From: Xiphophorus maculatus
Taxonomy: Eukaryota; Chordata; Actinopteri; Cyprinodontiformes; Poeciliidae
Assembly (NCBI RefSeq): GCF_002775205.1
Contig: NC_036460.1
Coordinates: forward strand, 21,470,751 to 21,534,750
Reading direction: 5' to 3'
DNA: 64,000 nt
In this document: positions 50,709 through 64,000 of the stretch, in pieces
Layout: the number at the start of each line of letters is the position of its first letter
How positions within the stretch are numbered: position 1 is the stretch's first letter
Made by a program: the position numbers and the translations under genes
Notes under the pieces: model-generated
Told to the model about the DNA's origin: nothing
Database searches by the model: none
What the model saw: only the letters and a program-made list of their open reading frames with translations

Positions 50709-52187
50709 TTACCCCTTGGCTCTACAACACTGACCTGAGCCCCCCTGGCTGCTGTTGAGCACATCCCCAGTGCTGCTCACCTCCTCCCCTTCGGTTTTGT
50801 CCTCTGGCTTCATCTTCTTACGAGTCATGTGGCCGCGGAAGCCAGCCTGGATCTTGGCAGCAGCTCTGTTGGCCTCGGGGTCGTCCAGGGGGATGTCCAA
50901 GATGTCCTCCTCCTCCTGGGGTCGGCTGCACTCCTCCTGCTACGAGAACAAGCGAGTTTACAGCAGTGCGGGGAACGGACTTGAGGATCATGCGATGGTG
51001 TTTTCTCTTAATTCCTTTCCATGAAACACTTGTGGGAGTTTTTCCACCGATAACAGATTGTGAGACCATATTTTGCTAGGTTAACTGTAAATGCTTAACA
51101 GTTGTATTTTTTTCTTTTTCTTTTTTGCCTGAAGCATGTTCGTTTTAGCAGCTGTGATCCGTGTTCTCAGTCTGTCAACATTCAACTCTTTCCAAGTTTT
51201 GATTTTGTTTTTGTCAATGAAACACTGCCGGTTCAAATATACTAATTTAAAAAAAAAAAATTTCTGGGTTTTGTTTTATGAGTTTTTATCTTCAAAGAAG
51301 GTGAGGAAAGAGTTCAATCTTTCATCATGAGAAACTAACAGTGCCCAAAATTTGAAGACTGCAGATTGAAGGTACTTTACATCATTCCAAACTGGCCAAA
51401 TTCACACCCAAAGTCACCTGTCAAAGAAATAAAAATACACCTTCTCTTCAGCATTCCCCCCCCACAAAAAACAAGACGATCCAGCAAAAAAAATTGTTGC
51501 AGTCCACGACAGACACTCAGAATCCACTGTCCCAGAGGACAAGCGGAGTGGGCGGGAAGAGAAATTCCTGCTGGTGACAAATTGTCAGTGAAAAAGTGCC
51601 ACGGATATTGATGAGTTATGTAAACACCTATTCAATTTTTGTGGAGACAACAGATTGTGCGTACGTCGTGCTTTGCGTGTGGTAACGAACTGACATTTCC
51701 CACTAAAGAAATGCAGCCCACAGAACGGTCCCACTGCCATCCCGCTATCTCAGTGAAGCAGCGCATCATGTCTCCAGTGAAACCCCTTCTAGTGTGGGAG
51801 TGTGACCACCCACCTGTTCGGCCAGCATTCATTAGCCTCTCTGTCTGACTGCTCACAGAGCAGCCAGCATCCAGCTCTTTCACAGGAGAACAGAGACATA
51901 CACTGGCAAACACATCTACTGTGTAAAGTTGGAATGTTTTTTTTCTTTACAACATATTCACTTCTTTTAAAGAATTTAGCTTTGAAAAAAAAAAAATAAT
52001 ACCAGGAAAAAAAAAATAACTCACCGCCGTAAAGGACAAAAAACAACAATTCTAGCTTCTGCATGCAGTTTGACATTCCCAGTAACAAAACCTTGGGGAT
52101 TGTCTTAAAGTAACAACAGATTCATCCAAACAGCTAAAAGGCGTTTAAAGTTCATTTGAAGCATTTACTCACATTGTGACAGTCCAT
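50709..52187 (-). CDS. nrgn: Neurogranin (calmodulin-binding IQ protein)
   Basis: Small postsynaptic protein that binds calmodulin at low calcium. Exon 1 codes only MDCHN (52173-52187, donor GTGAGT); exon 2 is 50709-50939. That five-codon first exon is the same organisation as mammalian NRGN. The 81-aa product has the acidic block [12 protein letters not shown] and the IQ motif [17 protein letters not shown], then a divergent Ser/Gly-rich tail ending QCCRAKG. The tail is shorter and less glycine-rich than the human one. The acceptor is a tandem TAG-CAG, so a form lacking Gln6 is possible. The residue equal to mammalian Ser36 (PKC site) is Gly38 here. The stop lies in exon 2 and is followed by good donors (GTAAGA at 50712, GTAAGAG near 50653), so the 3' UTR is probably spliced. 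It is likely the nrgna-type paralog. Confidence 0.93.
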
Positions 52188-52364
52188 TTCTTTTGCTCTG
52201 GGACGACTTCAGTCTTCAAGTGAGCTGATCTAGTTTAACTGGAGTGCCTAAATAAATTCTGACTTGGGCCAAGGAGGACGCTCTTTAAACGGGTTTCTGA
52301 TACAATACAGATGCCTGATTGGCTCTCACTAACAGTCGCTGTATGTTCAGTAACAGTCGCTCAC

Positions 52365-52437
52365 GCACAGAGGGAGAGGGAGAGAGAAAGAGAGAAGCAG
52401 GGACACACAGGGAGAGAGGGAGAAGAGAAAGAGAGAC
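52365..52437. repeat. GA-rich tract upstream of nrgn
   Basis: Purine-rich AGAGGGAGAGGGAGAG-type sequence 180-250 bp upstream of the nrgn start codon, possibly part of its promoter region. Confidence 0.8.
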
Positions 52438-54289
52438 CTCCTACAAACATAACAGCATGTGTTTCATCCTTTCGGTCTCATTAGGGTTGCTGACCTACTC
52501 TGCTCACTTTACCCTTGCAAATGTCTAACAGATCCACAAAGTACAACATCAAAATGGAAATTACACATCACATGAGCAAGCAAAAGATTTAGTTTAACCC
52601 TCTATGGCATGGCGTTGCCCTCAGGCAACAAACCACATAGCTGTACCTCACATTGCTCCTTTATTTTATTTTTTGGGGGGCATGATTTTTGACATATTTT
52701 TGTCCAAAAAATAGTTCTTTTATGAATATAGTTTTTGTTTGATTTGTATTTCATTTCTCATAATCAGTGTAGACAATCTTGGTGTTCTAGACCAATGTTA
52801 CCCTGAGGCAACAAACCCAAATCTGGTTCCAGGAGGTGTCAGAGTCCGATTTTATGATTGACATGTAATTAGGGACCACCAAGCTCCCAAAGAATGCAGG
52901 AAAATATTTCTTCCCCACAAAAATAAAAAGTCATGCCATAGAGGGCATCTTTGTGTAAACAGAAAGCCGGTTCTGCACGGAACCTGTATTATTAAAATTT
53001 GACAACTTTCTCCATCACGGTAAGAAACTTCACAATTAAGAAAAAAAAACAAACAAACAAAAAAAAAACCCCAGAGAGTCCAGCCTGGACGTACTATTTA
53101 AAGTCCAGATGGCAAAAAAATTCTACTAATAGTGTGAAAACAAAAACTGTGCAAGCATCTTGGAACGTTTTTTTTTGCGCTGGGAGGTGTTATAAATTTA
53201 TTAGAGGCAGAGAGAGCTAACAGTCCTCTCCATCCCTCTGATCCCAGCTGGTACGGCCGCCCACACTCCTCTGCAAGCCTAACAGACAAGACGGGGGGAG
53301 AGAGGGAGGACCAGAAAACATCCATTTATCCACGTTGTATGTTAAACAGCAACGCAGTGATGCCAATTAGCTGAGCAGTTCATCATGGTAATTGCGGCAC
53401 ATGCCTTACAGCTCGAAGCTGAGTTGCTCTGATAATTAATAGATCAATATTTAGACATTTTAAACACATTTAAATAGGTGGTAACGAATCCCTATGTAGC
53501 TAAGCTGCTTCATTTGTATTGTGAACATCAGTATTTAAAATTGAGTTAGTGAAAAGTGAAAATATAAGTCATAACCAAAAATACGTAGGTGTCACCATAG
53601 CTGTCTTAATGTTGCAAAAGTGGCCTCATTTTAACTTATGTTAGGGGATCTACTTTTTTACTCAGTGAGTTAGAAACTGTTCTAAAAGGTACAGCACTGA
53701 TACAGAGGGTGCCTAGCAACTATCAGCATCACCATCTCCTATTAAATCCATGACGATACGTGGATGGTGAGGGAGTTACCATAGTAACATTCTCGGTATC
53801 CCTTCCTACACTCCCTCCCTGTATGTTTGGAGAAGCCTGGTTGGTCCAGACCAACCAGATGGGGGTTTTACCTGTGACAGCACTGAAAATGTTTGAGAAA
53901 TTGTTTAGTCGTCCTTTTAGAGAGATTACAGAGACCAGTTTCACTCTGGGGGCGCTGCGTTGGCTTCCAGGAGGAGACTTGATCTAATCCAGACTTTTTT
54001 CTTTTTTTTTTTACAAGAAAACAGGCATTGATACAGAGGGATGAAGACCACCTAGTCATTTCTATCATCATGCCAGAAAAGATGGCATTTAAAGTATCAG
54101 AGGGAAAATGACACATCATTATAAAGAATGAAATATTTTGGAGACATTTTCAAACATTTCCCTCCAGACAGAGTTGTGTTCCTATAAAAGGCCCCAGTTT
54201 CTGTCAGAGGTTTACAAACACCAAACATTAATATTTATGTCACAATAATGTTGAGCTTTTAATGATTTATTTAAATGATTCTCTATTTG

Positions 54290-54510
54290 AGAGTGGATAC
54301 ACAGTATATACAGGATTAAACATATGTGGATACACATACAGGATTAAATAAATACACAGTATATACAGGATTAAACATATGTGGATACACATACAGGATT
54401 AAATAAATACACAGTATATCCAGGATTAAACATATGTGGATACACATACAGGATTAAATGGATACACAGTATATACAGGATTAAATATATTTGGATACAG
54501 GATTAAATAT
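54290..54510. repeat. 55-bp minisatellite between nrgn and spa17
   Basis: About four copies. The marker CATATGTGGATACACATAC recurs at 54321, 54376 and 54431, giving a 55-bp period. Each unit contains two CAGGATTAAA submotifs, so the unit itself is an older duplication. The last copy is degraded. Confidence 0.93.
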
Positions 54511-54752
54511 ATAATATTGGAGAAAAGGTAAAACAACAACAACAACTACAACAACAAACAGCACTTATGTAGTCATTAGCAACCTTCCGGCATATTCTGC
54601 AAGGTTAGTTGATCCATCTTCTGACCCAAAATGGCGGAGTTCATTTAAAATATTTCTTTTCCTGGCTCCAAGCCCATGAACTTTGAATGAGGTCGAGGTG
54701 TGGGGCATTCCAGAATCTTCAGGCCTGTAGATATGTTGAAAATATGGAAACA

Positions 54753-55278
54753 TTTATTATTTTTATTGCTTTTATTTTTAATTAATTAGTTATCAAAGTG
54801 GTAAGAACAAGGAGCTCTTTCTGGCCTGGAAATTTTCCTGCTTCACAAAGACTGTGTACAACTCATTTACAGTGTCGAAGTCCAAGGCTGCAGAATTGAT
54901 TTTGGTCATTTTTAAATTTCTGACCAATCATGTGTGAAATCACACTCAAAAAAAGTTCTGCCCAGAATATGTGTCAAAAACAAGCCGAAAGAACTCCTGA
55001 AGGGGCGTTGCAAAAACAGAATGGCGTCATTAGTTGCACAATTAGGCGGTTTCAATGCAATAAGGGAGGCTTGCTCAAATATTATGGAGGGTAATATAAT
55101 GATCAGTTTCAGTTCTACTCAAGTTATGGCAGTAAAAGAAAATTGCTTGCAGAAATTGTGCAAATATTAATTTTACTGCATAGGAAAAGTGTGAAATGCA
55201 TCATAACAGAGACTGGACAGTTTCTCAAACAACCAGGATTACCTTGTCGCTGTTGTTTGCGCCTGCTGTGCTCTCCTC
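54753..55278 (-). other. spa17: spa17 3' UTR
   Basis: Non-coding stretch after the spa17 stop, ending at minus-strand AATAAA signals (plus-strand TTTATT at 54753-54758 and again within 54761-54780). It contains no IQ-motif exon in any minus-strand frame. Boundaries are inferred. Confidence 0.4.
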
Positions 55279-58200
55279 CTAAATCCCAGCAGGTCCTTCC
55301 TCTTCCTCAGCGTCAGCAGGTGTCCCATCAGAATTATCAGAACGAGTCTCCTCATATTCATTATCCACTTCAGGAGTAAAAATTTCATCTTCTTCTTTAA
55401 ATGTCACCTGCTTGAAGGACTTCTCAGAGACTGTTGGACTTACACTGCTTTTCTCAGGAGAAACTTGAGTCTCCGTTATTTCCCCCTCACCTTGAGTCTC
55501 TGTTATTTCCTTCTCTTTTAGAGTTTCAGTTACTTCCCTCTCACCTTGAGTCTCAGTTTTATCCCTCTCACCTGGAGTCTCAGTTATTTTCCCCTCACCT
55601 TGAGTCTCTGTTATTTCCCCTTCACCTTTAGTCTCTGTTATTTCCTTCTCTTTCAGAGTTTCAGTTTTATCCCTCTCACCTGGAGTCTCAGTTATTTTCC
55701 CCTCACCTTGAGTCTCAGTTATTTTCCCCTCACCTTGAGTCTCAGTTATTTCCTTCTCTTTAAGAGTTTCAGTTACTTCCCTCTCACCTTGAGTCTCAGT
55801 TATTTCCCTCTCACCTGGAGTCTCAGTTTTATCCCTCTCACCTGGAGTCTCAGTTATTTTCCCCTCACCTTGAGTCTCCGTTATTTCCCCTTCACCTTTA
55901 GTCTCTGTTATTTCCTTCTCTTTCAGAGTTTCAGTTACTTCCCTCTCACCTTGAGTCTCCGTTATTTCCCTCTCACCTAGAGTCTCAGTTATTTTCCCCT
56001 CACCTTGAGTCTCCGTTATTTCCCCTTCACCTTTAGTCTCTGTTATTTCCTTCTCTTTCAGAGTTTCAGTTACTTCACTCTCACCTTGAGTCTCAGTTAT
56101 TTCCCTCTCACTTTCAGTGTCTGTTATTTCCTTCTCACTTTGAGCTTCATCCTTTGCTTCTTGTTGGGTGTCAGGATGAATTTCATACTGATTTGCAGGT
56201 AATTCGACAGCATTTTCCTCAAGCTGGGTTGTTATAGTTTCTGTCTCTTCAGCAGAATATGTGTCGTCTTGACAAATTGATGTTTTTGTTTCACCAGGCT
56301 TTGAAGCAGAGGCGTCCACAAGAAAAGTCAAATGTAGAACGCTCTGAAGTGATTCTGATTCTACAGTATGCTCTTCTTCTGAGCCAACAGTTTCCTGCTC
56401 TCCAAATGCACCAACTGGTTGATCTTCATCCTTATATTCCTGATCCTCCCACCTTTGGGAAGGACTTTCCCCCTCGCTTACATCTGAAGTTTCATCGGCT
56501 TGGTCCACCTGAATCAAGCTCAGGTGTAGTAGGTCATCATCTACTTCACTATCTAGTCCGATAATTTGACTAGGTTCAGCTTCGGTAAGCTCATAATCTT
56601 TGTCTATCCCGCTCTGTTCATCTGCTTCAGATGTCTGTTCTGTATCTTGTAGTTCAGTTTCTTCATCCTGTGAGCCTTCAGCCGAATCAGTTATATCTGA
56701 AATTGGAAGATGTTCGGTGGAAAGAGCTGCATCTTCAACTGAGTGACTTGGCTCTTCTTCAGTTTCGAATTCGCTTGGTTTTCTCCTAAGAAACAACGAA
56801 ATGGAACATTTTTAGAAACATTACAGATTAAAGCAATGCTTAGAATTTATTAAATGCATCTTTCGAACTCAACTGCAACCTGTGTATGTTCTCTGCTGCT
56901 TTTAGTCTCAAGTAGTTCTGTTCCGCCATTTCCTCTCAGCCATGACAAAGAAAATCTTCTTTTTTTTTCTTCTTCTTGTTTGTCTCACTTAAATGTTTTA
57001 GGTCATCAAACAAATTTTGATATTGGGTATAACCTGAGTAAATACTAAATAAAATTTTCTGCTTGAAAAAAATCTATCCAATCGAACCCTACACTACGTG
57101 AAAAGGTGGCCACAGGCATGACTCTCTTGTTAAATCATGAATTAGTTGTGATTAACCATATTTTTTGGTTTAATTTCACAAGCCACATTTACTAAGTGCT
57201 AAATTACTAATCAAGAAATCACCTAAGTAGAACATGTCAGCAAAATGTGGCCCAAAAAAACAACACATCAGGCCTGTTCTAAAAACACATCAAGAAAACA
57301 AAGCAGTCAACTGAATAAGACCACTGTTTCCCAAACTTGGTTTATTATGGGGGCACTGCACAAGCTTGTTATTTCTCCATTAACTGCTTAAGTCTGTTGA
57401 AGCAGGCAGACCTCTAACAATACTTCCCATGCAGAGTTCACATGCTTTGAGTTCCAAGGATTTTGGACAAAATTTAAAAAAAAAAAATAGGTGATGTGTT
57501 TCTGTACATATTTCACATCATTAATTCTAATTGGATTATCAAATCAGCTGAATTTGCTAGAAATGCATTGGAATTGCTCTTAAATCTTTGCTCTGAAATC
57601 TCAATTACAATACTAGTGTAATTGTATTACACTAGTATGAGTTGGATTGATTTTCTTATATTTCAGTATAAAGGGATACTGAAACAACAGAACCTATTTG
57701 TCTTCAAAAGTACATTGAGAAAACAGTGGTTGTAAAATGGCCTTATATTAACTCACTTAGTAGAGTTGAAAGGTCAACATAAAAATGTAATAAATGACAA
57801 ATTGAGTAAGGTTTTTTTATTGATGAAAATGTAAACTCCAATGTAATTTCATCAGAGCACATTTCTATCTTTTCTCTCATGTTCTTCATCTCCCTCTCCT
57901 CTTGATCGTGCTTGCTGCACTTAAAGTGACACTCACTTGGAAACGTGGGCCTCCTCTGTTGCTGTTTCCTTTTCAAGACCAACAGTCTGGAAAAAATAAA
58001 AAATAATAATACAATAAACTAACACAGACTCAGTTTAGTTAGACATGTTAAGAGCTGTAACTTCAAAGAGTGTCTACCTCTGTACTCTTGAAAGCATGGT
58101 TATTGTAGAACCTGTCTTCCAGCTTGGCAGCCCACTCAGAAGGGTCCATCCCACTTTCTGTGAAGAAAGAAGGAAACACAGTTTGTCCTTATTTAATGAA

Positions 58201-58405
58201 ACATGAAGTTTCAATATAGTATTGTTATCTCATTTTCTTATGATCGGTTACCTTCTCTTTCTTTCAGAAGTTTGTCAAAATACTGCGCTGCATATGCAGG
58301 GATGTTGTCGGGCTGGTCCCGGAGAATCTCCCGGGTCAGTCCCTCTAAGAGGGCCCCAAATCCCCGAGGTACCCTCAGGTGAGTGTTGGAAAAAGGCACT
58401 GACAT
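55279..58405 (-). CDS. spa17: Sperm autoantigenic protein 17 (Sp17) with giant repetitive acidic C-terminus
   Basis: Exons: 58252-58405, 58078-58157, 57937-57986, 55279-56785; total 1791 nt, 596 aa against 151 aa in human. Exon 1 starts MSVPFSNTHLRVPRGFG, nearly the human start, and encodes the RIIa dimerisation/docking fold (LLEGLTREILRDQPDNIPAY) by which Sp17 binds A-kinase anchoring proteins in sperm flagella and cilia. Exon 2 gives FDP-like DPSEWAAKLEDRFYNNHAF, also conserved. After that the human and fish proteins part: exon 4 encodes a long Glu/Asp/Ser/Thr-rich segment, then about 25 copies of a nine-residue repeat (EITETQGEG type) at 55464-56130, then an acidic end (PADAEEEEGPAGI). The C-terminal IQ motif of mammalian SPA17 is not found here or in the 600 nt downstream. 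An upstream in-frame Met at 58432 exists but the homology favours 58405. Confidence 0.9.
55464..56130 (-). repeat. Coding 27-bp tandem repeat in spa17 (about 24.7 copies)
   Basis: Period 27 nt encodes a nonapeptide of pattern [E/K/D]-[I/V/K]-T-E-T-[Q/L/K/P]-[G/K]-E-[G/R/K/S]. 667 nt divided by 27 gives 24.7 units. Unit types recur in an ordered run (EVTETLKEK, EITETKGEG, EITETQGEG, KITETPGER, DKTET...), which shows a higher-order repeat of about five to six units that was itself duplicated. The frame is kept throughout with no stop, so the array is under coding constraint or young. Confidence 0.97.
57610..57638. repeat. 13-bp hairpin in spa17 intron
   Basis: ATACTAGTGTAAT (57610-57622) pairs exactly with ATTACACTAGTAT (57626-57638) with a 3-nt loop. 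Confidence 0.9.
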
Positions 58406-58706
58406 TTTCCTGAACCACGTGTCTGATTCCAAGCTATAATAACAGCAAAAAAGGTTTCCGGCTTTTCACAAGTGAAATGTCACCACTAATTTAGCATCTG
58501 TAGTTAACGGACTTTCTAAATGTTGTTTGGGTTCGTAATTAAATCGCGCTGTCGAATCGGTTAACTGTTTAAATGTAAACCATCTTTCTTAAAAATCCGT
58601 TCTAATACAACGGTTTGTTGTGACCTGGTAGCATTTTAAATCGACCTTTACCGAATCGTTTATAGTTATCTAGCGCCACTACTAGTGCCGTGTCTTGTTG
58701 ATATCT

Positions 58707-58719
58707 GTTACTTAGCAAC
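58707..58719. promoter_or_regulatory. X-box (RFX-type) motif upstream of spa17
   Basis: GTTACTTAGCAAC fits the RFX consensus RYYNYY-N-RRNRAC at every position with a 1-nt spacer. It lies about 300 bp upstream of the spa17 start codon, where RFX sites drive ciliary and flagellar genes. The sequence match is seen; the function is inferred from the known role of Sp17 in flagella. Confidence 0.55.
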
Positions 58720-58794
58720 GGTTCCAAGTACGGAGACAAATAAGGGTCATGTTTGACGCAACACATTCCAGCATAGTTCAATAAAAAAAAAATC

Positions 58795-60385
58795 TTTATT
58801 TCAGACATAACATGATAATACAGGCAAATAGAAATACCTATAAACAGGTTTTGTATTTTTAATAGACTTAGAAAAAAAAATCAATGATACATTCATAAAA
58901 AACATTTTTTTTTAAATAAATGTGTATAAAAAAATCAAATAATACTAAAGCGTATATTACAAAAAATGACTTTCACAATTGTATAAGATGAACATAACAT
59001 AGCTTTTAATGAAAAAATGATTATTGATTATCCCCATTTTCTTTTTTTTATTGAAAAAGAGAAAATGAGTAATTTAAGATGTTTTTAAACAATAGGTAAC
59101 TGCGGTAATCCTGGATTTGTTCAAAGAACACCAAAACAAAACAAAACTTCTCATAATGGAGGATCGTATCCACACAAAAACAAGTTGTTTTCTGAATTTT
59201 CAAGTCTACTTCTACAAAATTATCATGTACTTCATTGTGATTAACATAAAAAAATCACGGTTTGCTTAACTTGGGGCTTTCAGGTTTGAAAGAGTAAATA
59301 CAACTTATCATAAATATCGTGAACTTTTACTAGACATAAAACGCTGTATTAACAATGTGCTATACATGTGGATTTCATCTGCTGAAACATTTAATGTATT
59401 TACATTTATATTTAATTTACAATCAGTTAGTTTTTCTTGCAGTTATTCAGTTATCAGATTGGCACAATTTTGTTTAAAGACAATCTTGATTATTTACACA
59501 ATCCTGATTTTAAAAAAATGTTTATTTGCCCAATTTCCTTATTCAAGAAGTTTTATTTTTAGCTGTTTATCTGCTGTAGCAAAATAGGTCTCCCTGTTTT
59601 TTTATTTTATTTTATTTTTGCACAAGACTAACAAGAACATTTACAACATTTTAACCAGAGAAGATGCATAAGTATCTATTTTCCATCCTCCCTTTACAGC
59701 AGACCTGCACAATAAGCCTCTACTGGGTGCTGAAATAGCTGTGTGTAGGCTAATGTATCCCTGGCACAGAGGTTATGTGAACAAAATGCTGCTTCTACAA
59801 AATCCCAAGAAAAGACAACTCAGAATGCATGTGGATTGGCACAAACATATTATGTTGTGAGTATTTTAGGGGCTTAATGCAAGCTCTTTTTTTAATGTAA
59901 GATTTTGAAACTCCAAATAAGCAGAAAGAGGATTTGGTCTTTCAAAAATTTGTTCAGGGTTTGTCTTTTAATTGTACAAAACCATCTTTGAAACGTTTTT
60001 TTCTCAAGTATAATTATTTGTCCCTTTAGAATGATCCATGTGAAGATAAAAAGAATGCATTAAAACTTAACTGAATCATCTTATACACTTAATGCATGTT
60101 GTCCATATGTAGGCCTGGTGTTGTCAGAGTGAAAAGCATCAGAAAAACAAGAAAGAACCTGTGCTCTGTTGTCCATGATTACTCTCTATTTGCGTTTTAT
60201 CACCTCTGCATTTTAAGCAGCACTTGATTTAATAGACCTTGCAAAAAGCATTAACAGGAGTATTTGAATCACGGTTTACACAGTTAAATGTAAGTTTCTG
60301 AAATGTGATTGGAAAATTTACCGAGGTACGGTGGATGCTTCCTGGACCACATGGTCCAGTGAAAGGCAGGCTGAAGTGCTTATGG
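58795..60385 (-). other. 3' UTR of the ITIM-receptor gene
   Basis: About 1.6 kb of AT-rich DNA without ORFs follows the receptor stop codon. A minus-strand AATAAA (plus-strand TTTATT) lies at 58795-58800. No splice acceptor followed by coding sequence was seen here. The span is inferred from the signal position. Confidence 0.4.

Positions 60386-64000
<3,615 letters not shown>

Noticed and set aside
54290-54510. CRISPR-like direct repeats
   Set aside because: Head-to-tail 55-bp units without unique spacers in a vertebrate genome; it is a minisatellite.
55546-55980. 144-aa plus-strand ORF of repeating SYFPLTLSL
   Set aside because: It is the antisense of the 27-bp spa17 repeat. A period divisible by three keeps both strands open, and there is no independent start context or homology.
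58406-58432. Upstream in-frame Met for spa17 (MESDTWFRK)
   Set aside because: The conserved start is MSVPFSNTH as in mammals. The extra nine codons may be 5' UTR or an upstream exon, with a possible acceptor TTCAG just before the true start.
58602-58808. 68-aa minus-strand ORF upstream of spa17
   Set aside because: It covers the X-box/promoter and receptor poly(A) area and shows no splice-supported continuation or known domain.

Overview
The window looks like nuclear DNA of a ray-finned fish, probably a percomorph. It has split vertebrate genes with GT-AG introns, an AT-rich background, long tetranucleotide microsatellites, and many decayed Tc1-like, hAT-like, L2/RTE-like LINE, LTR and tRNA-SINE copies typical of teleosts. 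No prokaryotic features, CRISPR arrays or structural RNA genes were seen.

Five protein genes can be built, all on the minus strand. From high to low coordinate they are: (1) the 3' part of a single-pass, probably Ig-superfamily receptor with ITIM/ITSM-like tail tyrosines (60386 to beyond 64000); (2) spa17, a sperm/cilium RIIa-domain protein with a very long repetitive acidic tail (55279-58405); (3) neurogranin, nrgn (50709-52187, 3' UTR exon near 46.85-47.76 kb); (4) hepacam/GlialCAM (33247-41631); (5) pde9a, a cGMP phosphodiesterase (18460-27308). Exon models for pde9a (18 exons, 515 aa), hepacam (7 exons, 445 aa), nrgn (2 coding exons, 81 aa) and spa17 (4 coding exons, 596 aa) close in frame across every intron. 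SPA17, NRGN and HEPACAM are also neighbours on human chromosome 11q24, so this is a conserved vertebrate block. PDE9A is on a different human chromosome (21q22), so its junction with hepacam is fish-specific or derived.

Region by region: 1-18 kb is a gene desert with mobile-element relics (Tc1-like, possible LTRs, a hAT-like element holding a microsatellite, a tRNA-SINE, a MITE and an L2 LINE). 18-27.3 kb is pde9a. 27.3-33.2 kb is intergenic. 33.2-41.6 kb is hepacam. 41.6-46.8 kb is intergenic with Tc1 relics. 46.8-52.2 kb is nrgn. 52.2-54.7 kb is intergenic with a 55-bp minisatellite. 54.7-58.4 kb is spa17. 58.8-64 kb is the ITIM receptor gene.

The genes do not form one pathway. hepacam (glia), nrgn (neurons) and pde9a (cGMP signalling, brain-enriched in mammals) suggest neural expression, spa17 is a germline/cilium gene, and the receptor is probably immune. 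The most unusual items are the 25-copy nonapeptide tail of spa17 with loss of the IQ motif, a giant inverted TATC/GATA microsatellite nearly filling one intron of the receptor gene, the PD-1/BTLA-like layout of that receptor, and a neurogranin whose usual PKC serine is glycine.
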